A DNA stretch of 64,000 nt from Rhodoferax sp. AJA081-3 (GTDB lineage: Bacteria; Pseudomonadota; Gammaproteobacteria; Burkholderiales; Burkholderiaceae_C). The notes under the pieces are model-generated. The model was given only the letters and a program-made list of their open reading frames with translations. It did not search any database and was not told the DNA's origin. The stretch lies in the NCBI RefSeq assembly GCF_017798165.1, contig NZ_CP059068.1, forward strand, positions 124,001-188,000, in the 5' to 3' direction. Of the stretch, positions 25,032 to 34,813 are shown in pieces; positions within the stretch are counted from its first letter, which is position 1, and each line of letters opens with the position of its first letter. Both the position numbers and the translations under genes were made by a program.

Positions 25032-26420
25032 TCAGCACTCCACAATATTCACCGCCAGCCCGCCACGCGCTGTTTCCTTGTACTTGGTCTTCATGTCCGC
25101 GCCGGTTTCGCGCATCGTCTTGATGACCTTGTCCAGGCTCACAAAGTGGCTGCCATCGCCGCGAAGCGCCATACGGGCGGCGTTGATTGCTTTCACGGAT
25201 GCGATGGCGTTGCGCTCGATACACGGGATTTGCACCAGGCCGCCGACCGGGTCGCAGGTCAGGCCCAGGTGGTGTTCCATGCCGATCTCGGCGGCGTTCT
25301 CCACCTGCTCGGGCGTGCCACCCATCACCGCGCACAGGGCGCCGGCGGCCATGGAGCAGGCCACGCCCACCTCGCCCTGGCAGCCGACTTCGGCACCGCT
25401 GATGGACGCGTTTTCCTTGTACAGAATGCCGATGGCGGCTGCCGTCAGCAAAAAGTCGATGACACCTGCGTCGTTGGCGCCCGGCACAAAACGTGTGTAG
25501 TAGTGCAGCACGGCGGGAATGATGCCGGCCGCGCCATTGGTCGGTGCCGTCACTACGCGGCCACCGGCAGCGTTTTCTTCGTTCACGGCCAGCGCGTACA
25601 GGTTGACCCAGTCCAGCACCTGTAGCGGGTCGCGTAGCGCGGCTTCAGGGTTGTTGCTCAGCGCCTGGTGCAACGCGTGGGCGCGGCGCTTGACCTTGAA
25701 GCCGCCGGGCAACACGCCATCAGTACGGCAACCACGCTTGACGCAGTCCTGCATGACCTGCCAGATGCGCAGCAGGCCGGAGTCAATCTCCGCGTCGCTG
25801 CGCCAATGCTGTTCGTTCTTGCGCATGATCTGCGCGATGCTCAAGCCGTGTTGCTGCGCCAGAACCAGCAGCGCGTCGCCGCTGGTGAAGGGCAGGGGCA
25901 GCACGGTGGCATCGGGTGCAATCACCTTTTGGCGGCTGCCGTCTGCGGCTACTTCGTCGCTGACGATGAATCCACCACCCACCGAGTAATACACACGGTT
26001 CGCCAGCTCGTTGCCGGCGGCGTCCAGCGCCACAAAGCGCATGCCGTTGGCATGGAAGGGCAGTGGCGCACGCATGAAGAGCAGGTCTTCTCTTTCATTG
26101 AAGCTTATGCCAAGCACGCCGCCCAGGTTCAGGCGTTTGTTACCGCGGATTTCGGCCAGCAGGGCAGGGATCTGGTCCACGTCCACCGTGTCGGGCTCAT
26201 GGCCACACAGCCCAAGAAGCACGGCCACATCGCTGGCGTGGCCCTTGCCGGTGGCGCCTAGTGAACCGTGGAGCCAGCAGCGCACGGTGACCGTATTCGC
26301 CAGCAAGTCCGCATGCTGCAAACGCGCCACAAACTGCCGCGCCGCGCGCATGGGCCCCACGGTGTGGGAGCTGCTGGGCCCCATGCCAATCTTGAACAGG
26401 TCGAATACGGATACTGCCAT
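25032..26420 (-). CDS. sdaA: L-serine ammonia-lyase (iron-sulfur type)
   Basis: 462 residues, the single-chain form with beta and alpha domains. It deaminates L-serine to pyruvate and ammonia. Motifs are [20 protein letters not shown] at the start, [29 protein letters not shown], the [4Fe-4S] cysteines in [28 protein letters not shown] and the C-terminal cysteine in AVNIVEC. It starts 1 base after the dadA stop, so the pair shares the glycine-riboswitch leader upstream of dadA. Confidence 0.95.
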   Translation of the reverse strand: MAVSVFDLFKIGMGPSSSHTVGPMRAARQFVARLQHADLLANTVTVRCWLHGSLGATGKGHASDVAVLLGLCGHEPDTVDVDQIPALLAEIRGNKRLNLGGVLGISFNEREDLLFMRAPLPFHANGMRFVALDAAGNELANRVYYSVGGGFIVSDEVAADGSRQKVIAPDATVLPLPFTSGDALLVLAQQHGLSIAQIMRKNEQHWRSDAEIDSGLLRIWQVMQDCVKRGCRTDGVLPGGFKVKRRAHALHQALSNNPEAALRDPLQVLDWVNLYALAVNEENAAGGRVVTAPTNGAAGIIPAVLHYYTRFVPGANDAGVIDFLLTAAAIGILYKENASISGAEVGCQGEVGVACSMAAGALCAVMGGTPEQVENAAEIGMEHHLGLTCDPVGGLVQIPCIERNAIASVKAINAARMALRGDGSHFVSLDKVIKTMRETGADMKTKYKETARGGLAVNIVEC

Positions 26421-26421
26421 G

Positions 26422-27735
26422 TCATGCCTCCTGACGGATGTGTTGTGTTTCGGGGTTCATTGTTTTTCCCAGCTCCAGTAGTGTGTAGGATTTGAATGCC
26501 TGTGCAAAGTGCGCCTGCACATGGCCCACCAATTGGTGGGCGGTGATGGCCGACAGCGTCCAGCCCAGATGCCCATGGCCGGTGTTGTAAAACACATTGG
26601 CCTGACGACCGGGCCCCACGCGCGGCAGCATATTGGGCATCATGGGCCGCAGTCCGGCCCAGGGCTCGACGCGGCGGGTGTTGACGCCCGGAAAGCACTG
26701 GTTGACCCAGTCCACCAGCGGGCGGATGCGCTCGGCGCGGATGTCGCGGTTGATGCCGTTGAACTCCGCCGTGCCAGCCACGCGGAAACGGTCCGTGCCT
26801 AGGCGGCTGGTCACCAGCTTGGTCTCATCGTCCAGCAGGCTGACCATGGGTGCGGCCTGCTGGCTGGCGGCGTCTTGCAGGTCTACCGTGATGGAGTAGC
26901 CCTTGACCGGGTAGATGTTGAGCCGGTCGCCCAGTTGTGCGGCCAATGCCCGGCCCTGCACACCAGCGCAGACCACGACGGCGTCGCACACCAGGGTCTC
27001 GTCGCCGTGTTCACTGTGCATGTGCACCAGCGCCGTTTTGCCATTGGACGAGGTGCGCTGCACCGATGTGCCATACAGCGTGCGCACACCCAAACGTGCG
27101 CAGGCCTGGGCCAGGCCATGGGTGTATTTGTGGATGTCGCCGGTGGAGTCGCTCTCGGTGAAATAACCACCGTAGTAGTTGCCCTGCAGCGTGGGCTCAA
27201 TCGCGCGCATTTCTTCGGGTGTGACGGCGCGGCGTTCCAGGCCGCCCGCAGCCAGCAGCTTGGACACTTCACCCGCATGCTCAAAACCGGCCTTGTTGCG
27301 GTAGATGTGCAGAATGCCCTTGCGCTCGTGGTTGAAGTCAATGCCCTCGGCCTCGGCCCAGTTGAACAGGTGCTGGCGCGCGGCAATGGCCAGGCGTGTG
27401 GTGGCGATGGTGTTGTCGCGGTACTTGGGTATGGCGGCTACAAATTCGGCCATCCAACTGATCTTGTGCCAGGTGGGTGTGGGGTTCATCAAGAGCGGAG
27501 CATCCTTGGTGAACATCCACTTCAGGCCCTTGACAATGGTGCTGGGGTGGGTCCAGACCTCGGCATTGGACGCCGACAGTTGGCCGCCGTTGGCATAGGA
27601 CGTTTCCATCCCCGCGTAGCGGTTTTTCTCGATCAGCGTGACGCGGTAGCCGGCCTTGGCCAAGGTGTAGGCGCTGGTGACGCCGGTGATACCGCCGCCA
27701 ATGATGGCGATGTGTTTTTGCTGGTGGTTTTGCAT
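26422..27735 (-). CDS. dadA: D-amino acid dehydrogenase family flavoenzyme (DadA-like)
   Basis: 437 residues. A dinucleotide-binding motif [20 protein letters not shown] opens the protein, followed by [18 protein letters not shown] and [18 protein letters not shown], both typical of DadA. The C-terminus has [16 protein letters not shown] and [13 protein letters not shown] for FAD contact. DadA oxidises D-amino acids at the membrane, feeding quinones. The ATG at 27735 gives the family start; a longer frame runs into the riboswitch. Control by a glycine riboswitch raises the possibility that glycine itself, or an amino acid related to glycine, is a substrate. Confidence 0.88.
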   Translation of the reverse strand: MQNHQQKHIAIIGGGITGVTSAYTLAKAGYRVTLIEKNRYAGMETSYANGGQLSASNAEVWTHPSTIVKGLKWMFTKDAPLLMNPTPTWHKISWMAEFVAAIPKYRDNTIATTRLAIAARQHLFNWAEAEGIDFNHERKGILHIYRNKAGFEHAGEVSKLLAAGGLERRAVTPEEMRAIEPTLQGNYYGGYFTESDSTGDIHKYTHGLAQACARLGVRTLYGTSVQRTSSNGKTALVHMHSEHGDETLVCDAVVVCAGVQGRALAAQLGDRLNIYPVKGYSITVDLQDAASQQAAPMVSLLDDETKLVTSRLGTDRFRVAGTAEFNGINRDIRAERIRPLVDWVNQCFPGVNTRRVEPWAGLRPMMPNMLPRVGPGRQANVFYNTGHGHLGWTLSAITAHQLVGHVQAHFAQAFKSYTLLELGKTMNPETQHIRQEA

Positions 27736-27804
27736 GGTGGGCACTCTTCTTTCAGAAGCTGTCGGAAACAGAAAAAGTCGCCTGCCGCACCGCATGTGTG
27801 GCCG

Positions 27805-28017
27805 ACGACCCCCTCTGTTTGCGACCTGAGAGATTCGCGTGTTGCCTTGTGGGCTACACGCTTGCTCCTGCGGTGTGCCGGGTGACAAATTCCCGGCAGC
27901 TCTTCAGAGTGCTGATGACTGCAGCGGTCCTTTTGCCTGAGAGTTTCCGGGGTGGTTGCTCCTTCGGCGTTGGCACGTTTTTTTATCAACGTACCAAGCT
28001 CTCCCGCTGCAGTGCCA
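27805..28017 (-). promoter_or_regulatory. Tandem glycine riboswitch (leader of dadA-sdaA)
   Basis: Read on the reverse strand, aptamer I (28012 to 27919) is closed by a perfect CTGCAGCGG/CCGCTGCAG stem and holds CGCCGAAGGAGC, GGAAACTCTCAGGCAAAAGG. Aptamer II (about 27910 to 27812) holds GCAGGAGCAAGC and ATCTCTCAGGTCGCAAACAG. These are the conserved cores of the gcvT-type glycine riboswitch. It ends about 75 bases before the dadA start. Confidence 0.93.
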
Positions 28018-28030
28018 GAGCTAGTCTGGC

Positions 28031-28063
28031 AAGGACGGCTGCATGCAATGCGGTGCCGTCCTT
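28031..28063 (-). terminator. Hairpin after gcvP
   Basis: AAGGACGGC (28031-28039) and GCCGTCCTT (28055-28063) form a 9-base stem with a 15-base loop just after the gcvP stop. On the gcvP strand no T-tract follows; on the other strand TTTTT follows, so its action on gcvP is uncertain. Confidence 0.55.
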
Positions 28064-28070
28064 AAGGTTT

Positions 28071-30968
28071 TTAACTTGCGTATTCGGTCAGGGGAACGCA
28101 GCTGCAGAACAGATTGCGGTCACCGTACACGTTATCCACCCGGCCCACGGGCGGCCAGTACTTCACGGCCTTCAGTGTTGCCAGAGGGAATGCACCCACT
28201 TCGCGGCTGTAGGGCCTGTCCCATTCGCTGCCCAGCAGGCTGGCCGCGGTATGCGGGGCGTGTTTGAGCGGGTTGTTGTCCTGTGGCCATTCACCCTTCT
28301 CGACCTTGGTGATCTCTCCACGGATGGCGATCATGGCGTTCACAAAGCGGTCGATCTCGGCCAGGGTTTCGCTTTCGGTGGGTTCCACCATCAGCGTGTT
28401 GGGCACGGGGAAGGACAGGGTGGGCGCGTGGAAGCCATAGTCCATCAGGCGCTTGGCCACGTCTTCGGCCATCACGCCGCTGGTGTCCTTCAGGTTGCGC
28501 AGGTCCAAGATGCACTCGTGTGCCACATGTCCGTTGGCTGATGCGTACAGCGTGGGGTAGTGGTCCTTCAGCCGGGTGCTGATGTAGTTGGCCGCCAAAA
28601 TGGCCGCCTCGGTGGCGTGCTGCAGGCCTGCGGCACCCATCATGCGGCAGTACATCCAGCTGATCGGCAGCACGGCTGCATTGCCCAGCGGGGCTGCGCT
28701 GACAGCGCCCGTACCGGGCACGCCGCCAGTGGCGTGTCCAGGCAGGAAGGGTACAAGGTCTTCCACCACACACACAGGGCCGACGCCGGGGCCGCCACCG
28801 CCGTGGGGGATGCAGAAGGTCTTGTGCAGGTTCAGGTGGCTCACATCGCCGCCGAACTCGCCGGGCGCGGCCACGCCGACCAGGGCGTTCATGTTGGCGC
28901 CGTCCACGTACACGCGGCCGCCGTGCTGGTGCACCAGTGCGCACAGTTCTTTGACCGAGGTTTCGAACACGCCGTGTGTGCTGGGGTAGGTGATCATCAC
29001 GCAGGCCAGATTGGCGCTGTGCTGTTCACACTTAGCCTTCAGGTCGGCCAAGTCCACATTGCCCATGTCATCGCACTTGGTGACGACCACGGTCATGCCC
29101 ACCATCTGCGCGCTGGCGGGGTTGGTGCCGTGTGCGCTGCTGGGTATCAGGCAGATATTGCGGTGCGCATCGCCTTTGCTGGCATGGAAGGCCTGGATGG
29201 CCAACAGCCCGGCGTATTCACCCTGGCTGCCCGCATTGGGCTGTAGGCTGATGCCGGCATACCCGGTGGCGGCGCACAGCCAGGCGCGCAGTTGTGCGTC
29301 CAGCTCGGTGTAGCCCTGGCGCTGGTCGGCCGGGCAGAAGGGATGGATATTGGCGAACTCTGGCCAGGTGATGGGGATCATCTCGCTGGTGGCATTGAGC
29401 TTCATGGTGCAAGAGCCCAGCGGGATCATGCTGCGGTCCAGTGCCAGGTCCTTGTCCGAGAGCATGCGGATGTAGCGCAACATGCCGGTCTCGGAATGGT
29501 GGGTGTTGAAGACCGGGTGGGTCATGAACTTGGATGTACGGCGCAGCGCGGCGGGGATCAGCGGTGCAGCGCCAGCTTCAAAGTCTGCGAACTTGGGCAA
29601 TGCCTGGCCGGGCTTGGCGAAGAAGGACCAGATCAGCGCCACGTCGTCACGGGTGCTGGTTTCGTCCAGCGACAGGATGATGTACTCACCCCAGGCAATC
29701 TGGATGTTAGCCCCCGCGGATACTGCGCGAGCCGCGATCTCTTTCGTAGCACCTTCGGTCTTGATGGCCAGCGTGTCGAAGGCTTGCAGGAAGGTGTCGC
29801 GGTGGCTCATGGTGTAGCCAAGCGCCTGCAGACCCTTGGCCAGGATGGCGGTCAAGGTGGCGACACGGGTGGCGATACGGGTCAGGCCTTCGGGGCCGTG
29901 GTAGACGGCATACATACTGGCCACCACGGCTGGCAACACCTGCGCGGTGCAGATGTTGGACGTTGCCTTTTCGCGGCGAATGTGCTGCTCGCGCGTTTGC
30001 AGCGCCAGACGGTAGGTCGGGTTGCCGTGCACGTCGATGCTGACGCCCACCAGGCGGCCGGGCAACGAGCGCTTGTATTCGTCGCGGCAAGCCATATAGG
30101 CGGCGTGGGGGCCACCGTTGCACAGCGGCATGCCAAAGCGCTGGGTGGTACCGACCACAATGTCGGCGTTCCACTCACCCGGGGGCACCAGCAGTGTCAG
30201 CGCCAGCAGGTCGGCGGCCACGATGAAGGCGGCGTTCTTGGCGTGGACCTTGACCACTTCACCCCGCAGGTCACCAATGGCGCCGCTGGTGGTGGGGTAC
30301 TGGTCCATGACCGCAAAGTAGTCGCGGTTGGCCAGCCAGTCGTTCCAGTCTTCGCCGTTCATGGCCACCAGCACCTCGATACCCAGCGGCTTGGCGCGGG
30401 TCTGCACGACCTCGATGGTTTGCGGGTGGCAGTCACCGCTGATGATGAAGGTATTGCCCTTGGCCTTGACCGAGCGCTTGGCCAGCGTCATGGCTTCGGC
30501 AGCGGCCGTGGCTTCGTCCAGCATGGACGCGTTGGCGATGGGCATGCCGGTCAGGTCACAGACCATGGTCTGGAAGTTGACCAGCGCTTCCATGCGGCCC
30601 TGGGAGATTTCGGCCTGGTAAGGCGTGTAGGCGGTGTACCAGGCGGGGTTTTCCAGGATATTGCGCAGGATGACGCCAGGCGTGTGTGTGCCGTAGTAAC
30701 CCTGGCCGATAAAGCTCTTGAGCACCTTGTTCTTGCCCGCCAGTACCTTGATCTCGGCCAACGCAGCGGCCTCGGTGATGGCATCGGGGATATCCATCGC
30801 CTCGCGGCGCGCAATGGAGCGCGGCACGATGCTGTCGATCAGCTCGCGGCGCGAGCTTTCGCCAATGGTTTTGAGCATCAGCGCTTCGTCGGCGGCGTCG
30901 ATACCGATGTGGCGGGCGACGAACTCGCTGGCGTTTTCGAGGTCTTTGAGGGTGGGTGTCGAGGACAT
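28071..30968 (-). CDS. gcvP: Glycine dehydrogenase (decarboxylating), P-protein
   Basis: 965 residues, the full-length fused P-protein. It decarboxylates glycine on PLP and passes the aminomethyl group to the lipoyl arm of GcvH. Seen are [17 protein letters not shown] at the start, [35 protein letters not shown], the PLP lysine in [18 protein letters not shown], and the substrate region GSCTMKLNA. The C-terminus is complete. It is the third gene of gcvT-gcvH-gcvP and is followed by a second glycine-riboswitch unit. Confidence 0.97.
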   Translation of the reverse strand: MSSTPTLKDLENASEFVARHIGIDAADEALMLKTIGESSRRELIDSIVPRSIARREAMDIPDAITEAAALAEIKVLAGKNKVLKSFIGQGYYGTHTPGVILRNILENPAWYTAYTPYQAEISQGRMEALVNFQTMVCDLTGMPIANASMLDEATAAAEAMTLAKRSVKAKGNTFIISGDCHPQTIEVVQTRAKPLGIEVLVAMNGEDWNDWLANRDYFAVMDQYPTTSGAIGDLRGEVVKVHAKNAAFIVAADLLALTLLVPPGEWNADIVVGTTQRFGMPLCNGGPHAAYMACRDEYKRSLPGRLVGVSIDVHGNPTYRLALQTREQHIRREKATSNICTAQVLPAVVASMYAVYHGPEGLTRIATRVATLTAILAKGLQALGYTMSHRDTFLQAFDTLAIKTEGATKEIAARAVSAGANIQIAWGEYIILSLDETSTRDDVALIWSFFAKPGQALPKFADFEAGAAPLIPAALRRTSKFMTHPVFNTHHSETGMLRYIRMLSDKDLALDRSMIPLGSCTMKLNATSEMIPITWPEFANIHPFCPADQRQGYTELDAQLRAWLCAATGYAGISLQPNAGSQGEYAGLLAIQAFHASKGDAHRNICLIPSSAHGTNPASAQMVGMTVVVTKCDDMGNVDLADLKAKCEQHSANLACVMITYPSTHGVFETSVKELCALVHQHGGRVYVDGANMNALVGVAAPGEFGGDVSHLNLHKTFCIPHGGGGPGVGPVCVVEDLVPFLPGHATGGVPGTGAVSAAPLGNAAVLPISWMYCRMMGAAGLQHATEAAILAANYISTRLKDHYPTLYASANGHVAHECILDLRNLKDTSGVMAEDVAKRLMDYGFHAPTLSFPVPNTLMVEPTESETLAEIDRFVNAMIAIRGEITKVEKGEWPQDNNPLKHAPHTAASLLGSEWDRPYSREVGAFPLATLKAVKYWPPVGRVDNVYGDRNLFCSCVPLTEYAS

Positions 30969-31032
30969 GGGCGTGGAACAGTGGTGTTGGGGGAGGAGAG
31001 GGCAATTTTTCGACGGGCCGCCCCTAGAAAAA

Positions 31033-31077
31033 TTCGCCCCCTCGGGGGGCAGCGACCCGCGAAGCGGTGGAGCGTGG
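31033..31077 (-). repeat. GC-rich palindromic intergenic element, copy 2
   Basis: Inside the 113-base gcvH-gcvP gap. On the reverse strand it reads TCGCTGCCCCCCGAGGGGGC, nearly the same as copy 1 before the CBS gene. A second short stem (CCGCTTCGCGG on that strand) lies beside it. It would form a hairpin in the gcv mRNA. Confidence 0.65.
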
Positions 31078-31081
31078 GGGC

Positions 31082-31450
31082 TTAACCTGCAGCGAAACTG
31101 GTGTAGCTGGTTTCGTCCATCAGAGCGTCCAGTTCAGCAGGCGCAGACAGCTTGACCTTGAAGAACCAGCCTGCACCCATGGGATCGGTATTGGCCAGCG
31201 CCGGGTCGGCGCGCAGGGCCTCGTTCACTTCGGTGATCTCGCCGGTCACGGGCATGTAGACATCGGCCGCCGCCTTGACGGACTCGACAACGCCAGCAAT
31301 GTCCTTGGCAGCAAACGACTTGCCCACTTCGGGCAGGTCCACAAACACCACGTCGCCCAGCGCGTCTTGCGCGTGGTGGGTGATGCCGACGGTGGCGATG
31401 CCGCCTTCAACGTTCAGCCATTCGTGGTCGGGGGTGTACTTGATGGACAT
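31082..31450 (-). CDS. gcvH: Glycine cleavage system H-protein
   Basis: 122 residues. The lipoyl carrier of the glycine cleavage system, shuttling the aminomethyl group from GcvP to GcvT. It begins [13 protein letters not shown], the canonical start, and the lipoylated lysine is K59 in [15 protein letters not shown]. The remainder, [20 protein letters not shown] and GWFFKVKL, is typical. It sits 51 bases after gcvT and 113 before gcvP. Confidence 0.97.
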   Translation of the reverse strand: MSIKYTPDHEWLNVEGGIATVGITHHAQDALGDVVFVDLPEVGKSFAAKDIAGVVESVKAAADVYMPVTGEITEVNEALRADPALANTDPMGAGWFFKVKLSAPAELDALMDETSYTSFAAG

Positions 31451-31501
31451 GGTGCTTGGCTCCTGAATTAAGGGATGAATAAATGAGGGGAGTGGAAGAG
31501 G

Positions 31502-32674
31502 TTAACCGCGGAAATAGTTGGTCGGCACAAAAGGCATGGCGCTGACCACCATGGGCACCGGCTTGCCGCGCACGATGGCCACCACCTGGGTGCCCAGCGC
31601 ACTGAAGGCTGCGTCCACATAGGCCATGGCCACGGGTTTGTCGATGGTGGGGCCGAGCAGGCCACTGGTGACTTCACCGATGCGCTTGCCATTGCCGTCC
31701 TGCAGCTCGGTGTGGTCCCGCACAGGCACACGCTCCAGCGCGATCAGCCCTACGCGTTTACGGGATTCTTCCAAGGGTTTTGAGCCTGTAGCCCCCGTCG
31801 ACGCTGATAGTGCTGCTAGTATTTTGGTAGCACCTGGGAATCCACCTTCGCGTGCACCCCCTGTGCGGCGCACCTTTTGTATGGCCCAGTTCAGGTTGGC
31901 TTCTACCGGGTGGGTGGTCTCGTCGATGTCGTTGCCATACAGGCACAGGCCTGCTTCCAGGCGCAGCGAGTTGCGGGCGCCCAGGCCGATAGGCTTGACT
32001 TCGGGTTGGGCCAGCAGGGCGCGGGCCAGGGCTTCTGCCCGATCCTTGTGCACTGAAATTTCAAAACCGTCTTCACCGGTATAGCCGCTGCGGGTCAGGA
32101 AAACATCGATCTTTTGCGTGCCGGTATCCACCGTGAAGTTGCCGCCGGTCATAAACACCAGCTTTTCGACACCTGGCGCCAGGCGGGCCAGGGCGGTGAC
32201 AGCCTGCGGGCCTTGCAGCGCCAGCAACGCATGGTCGGGCATGGTGATGACTTCGCAGCGGTGGCCTATGCGGTACTGGATGTGGGCAATGTCGTTGACC
32301 TTGCAGGCGCCGTTGACGATCACAAAAATCTCGTTGTTGCCCTTGTTGAAGAACATCAGGTCGTCGATGATGCCGCCATCGTCATTGAGCAGCAGGCCGT
32401 AGCGTTGTTTGCCCACCGGCAGGTCGATGACGTCTACGGGGATCAGGGATTCGAACGCCGCTGCGGCATCCGGGCCGACCAGGCGCAGTTGGCCCATGTG
32501 GGACACGTCAAACAGGCCGGCTGCCTTGCGGGTGTGGTGGTGTTCGGCCATCAGGCCCGCGGGGTACTGCACTGGCATGGAGTAACCGGCAAAGGGCACC
32601 ATGCGGGCGCCCAGTTCGATGTGCAGGGCGTTGAGGGGCGTTATCAACAGCGGGGATTCGGTGGGAGCGGACAA
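31502..32674 (-). CDS. gcvT: Aminomethyltransferase (glycine cleavage T-protein)
   Basis: 390 residues from a TTG start at 32674. T-protein transfers the methylene group from GcvH to tetrahydrofolate. Motifs are LLITPLNALHIELGARMVPF, FDVSHMGQLRLVG, the RSGYTGEDGFEISV segment, and RVGLIALERVPVR in the barrel domain. TTG is chosen because GGAG lies 7 bases upstream and the family begins here; ATGs further up, at 32740 for instance, have no ribosome site and lie next to the riboswitch. A mini-repeat sits in frame at 31778-31831, encoding about 18 residues just before the conserved KRVGLIALE segment. Confidence 0.93.
   Translation of the reverse strand: MSAPTESPLLITPLNALHIELGARMVPFAGYSMPVQYPAGLMAEHHHTRKAAGLFDVSHMGQLRLVGPDAAAAFESLIPVDVIDLPVGKQRYGLLLNDDGGIIDDLMFFNKGNNEIFVIVNGACKVNDIAHIQYRIGHRCEVITMPDHALLALQGPQAVTALARLAPGVEKLVFMTGGNFTVDTGTQKIDVFLTRSGYTGEDGFEISVHKDRAEALARALLAQPEVKPIGLGARNSLRLEAGLCLYGNDIDETTHPVEANLNWAIQKVRRTGGAREGGFPGATKILAALSASTGATGSKPLEESRKRVGLIALERVPVRDHTELQDGNGKRIGEVTSGLLGPTIDKPVAMAYVDAAFSALGTQVVAIVRGKPVPMVVSAMPFVPTNYFRG
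31778..31831 (+). repeat. Mini-repeat copy D, inside gcvT
   Basis: On the + strand: TTTTGAGCCTGTAGCCCCCG, TCGACGCTGATAGTGCTGCT, AGTATTTTGGTAGC. It lies in the gcvT coding region and is read on its antisense side as an 18-residue insert (around ILAALSASTGATGSKPLEES) without breaking the frame. Confidence 0.78.
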
Positions 32675-32756
32675 GGGCAGTCTCCAGACGGCTGGGGGGC
32701 AATGGACTATCCACGGCAATAACTGTTTAGTCAATGCCATGGGCTGGTTTGCCCCC

Positions 32757-33000
32757 GCTGTCCGCTTTACCTGAGAGATTCGCCGGGCTTGCTGCACACA
32801 AACGGTGCGCAAACTGCGGTTTGCTCCTTCGGTGGACGGCATCACGTGTGGTGTGCCGCCTCTCTCCAGTGGGGATCGTCCTGCCCTATCGCTAGGGCAA
32901 GGCGTTTGTCAGTCCTTTTGCCTGAGCGTTCAGACTGCTGCAATCAGCGGTCCTGCGCCTTCGGCGGTTTCCTCGGGGGAAACTCTCTCCTGACCCGCGG
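32757..33000 (-). promoter_or_regulatory. Tandem glycine riboswitch (leader of gcvTHP)
   Basis: On the reverse strand aptamer I (about 33000-32903) contains ACCGCCGAAGGCGCAGG and CGCTCAGGCAAAAGGACTGA. Aptamer II (about 32880-32757) contains CACCGAAGGAGCAAACC and ATCTCTCAGGTAAAGCGGAC. A stem GCCCTATCGCTAGGGC lies between the two. The leader ends about 80 bases before the gcvT start. Confidence 0.94.
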
Positions 33001-33128
33001 ATTCTAAACCAGTGTGTGCGAAAGTCCGACCAAGACCAAACTGTCATGGAATCAGTGCATGATGTTTGGGTACGCAGTCGCGGGGGCGACGATCTGTACC
33101 ACCAGAGGCCGATTGAAGAGGAATTCAT

Positions 33129-34733
33129 ATGAACTTTTTATTCAACATTCGCATCCGGTCCCGATTGCTGTTGCTGCTGGCGTTTTCGCTTGCAGCACTG
33201 TTGGCGTTGGGGGCTTTCTCGTCACTGACCATCCAACGCGAGACCGATCGCGCCACGGCGTTTATTGACGGCGAGTTTGAGGCGGTCCAGGCGGTGAGCG
33301 AGGTACGTGCGGCCATTGGCAATGCCCGCCGTTACGAAAAAGACGTGTTTTTGAACATGGGCGACGAGAAGGAAACCCTGCGTTACACCGATCTGTGGAA
33401 GGCTGAGATTGCCGTGATACGCGGGGCGATAACACGGGGCCTGACCTTGGCCAGCCCTTCAGAAGCGGCCATGCTGGAGGGCATGCTCAAAGGCATTGAC
33501 GGGTATGACAAGGGATTCAGGGGCATTCTGGGCCAGTTGGAGCGTGGGGAACTGAACGACCCCTGGGCTGCCAACAAGGCCATGACCCCACTCAAGGCCG
33601 ACATACGGCAGGCCGACAAGGCGCTAGCTGACCTGAGCGTTTCAATCTCCACCCGGGCGGTTGAACAGCGCAAGGCGCTGGCGGTCACGGGCAACCAGGC
33701 GCCCTGGTTGGTGGCGGGTGCCACGGTTGGTGTGTCGGTGTTGGCCACGCTGCTGGTGCTGGCCATCATCCATTCGATTGTGTCGCCCATCAAACATTTG
33801 CAGGACACGGCCGATGCATGGGGCAACGGGGATCTGACCGCGCATCTACAAGCAGGCGGCAGGGACGAGATTGGTGACGTGCAGCGCGATCTGGGCAGCA
33901 TGCATACGGCATTGGTTCGGTTGGTAAGCGAGGTTCAAAGTGGTGTGGACATTGTGCGCAACAACACCGCGGAAATCACCCACGCCAACGGTGATCTGTC
34001 GGCCCGCACCGAGCACGCAGCGGACTCCCTGCAACAGGCGACCGCATCCATCGACCAGCTCTCGGTGGCCGTGGAACACACCGCTGGCTCTGCCCTGCAG
34101 GCCGTTCGCACCGCCGCACAGGCCATGCAAGATGCCCAGCGCGGCGGGCACGTGGTGGCCGAAGTGGTTCACACCATGAAGGACATCAATACGTCGTCGC
34201 ACAAGATTGCAGACATCATCAGCGTGATCGATGGCATTGCGTTTCAGACCAATATCCTGGCACTGAATGCCGCCGTGGAGGCTGCGCGGGCCGGAGAGCA
34301 GGGTCGTGGTTTTGCCGTGGTGGCCAGCGAGGTGCGGAGTCTGGCCGGGCGATCCGCAGAGGCTGCGCGCGAGATCAGGGCGATTATTGTTTCCTCTGTA
34401 GAAAAGGTTGAACAAGGCTCCGCGCTGGTGGAGACTGCGGGGCAGACCATGCGCGAAATTGTTTCCAGTGTGGGCAATGTTTCAACGGTGATCGAGGCGA
34501 TCCGTGTGGCTGCCAATGAGCAGGTCGAAGGCATACGCGCTATCAGTGCGGCGATGGGCGGGCTGGACCAGTCCACCCAACAGAACGCGGCCATGGTGCA
34601 GGAGTCAGCAGCTGGAGCCCGGGGCCTGTCGGCAGAGGCGGATCAGCTGCATGCGGCGGTTTCGGTGTTCCGGTTGACGTCGGGTAGCGGTGTGGGGCGT
34701 GGCCCGTTTGCCGTGTTGCCGGCACACGGTTAG
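33129..34733 (+). CDS. Methyl-accepting chemotaxis protein
   Basis: 534 residues. A short cytoplasmic start is followed by a first membrane helix (LLLLLAFSLAALLALGAF), a ~150-residue four-helix-bundle type sensor (ERETDRATAF-like region, AIGNARRYEKDVFLNMGD), a second helix near residue 200 (VAGATVGVSVLATLLVLAII), HAMP (SPIKHLQDTADAWGNGDL) and the signalling hairpin with tip IAFQTNILALNAAVEAARAG. No C-terminal NWETF-like tether is present. The ligand is unknown. A GAGGA site precedes the ATG. The promoter faces away from the gcvT riboswitch. Confidence 0.93.
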   Translation: MNFLFNIRIRSRLLLLLAFSLAALLALGAFSSLTIQRETDRATAFIDGEFEAVQAVSEVRAAIGNARRYEKDVFLNMGDEKETLRYTDLWKAEIAVIRGAITRGLTLASPSEAAMLEGMLKGIDGYDKGFRGILGQLERGELNDPWAANKAMTPLKADIRQADKALADLSVSISTRAVEQRKALAVTGNQAPWLVAGATVGVSVLATLLVLAIIHSIVSPIKHLQDTADAWGNGDLTAHLQAGGRDEIGDVQRDLGSMHTALVRLVSEVQSGVDIVRNNTAEITHANGDLSARTEHAADSLQQATASIDQLSVAVEHTAGSALQAVRTAAQAMQDAQRGGHVVAEVVHTMKDINTSSHKIADIISVIDGIAFQTNILALNAAVEAARAGEQGRGFAVVASEVRSLAGRSAEAAREIRAIIVSSVEKVEQGSALVETAGQTMREIVSSVGNVSTVIEAIRVAANEQVEGIRAISAAMGGLDQSTQQNAAMVQESAAGARGLSAEADQLHAAVSVFRLTSGSGVGRGPFAVLPAHG

Positions 34734-34813
34734 TCCCCCGCAATTGGGCAGATTAAACTCAGGCCATTGCAGGCCCAAAGGGCATGCGCCCGTTCTGAGG
34801 AAAATCCCTGCCG

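Noticed and set aside
29292..31085. A 597-codon forward frame opposite gcvP
   Set aside because: It is antisense to a well-conserved gcvP and its translation is low-complexity His/Gly/Val-rich, typical of shadow frames.
32740..32845. Upstream ATG codons as the gcvT start
   Set aside because: They lie in or just beside the glycine riboswitch, lack a ribosome site, and add residues not found in T-proteins.
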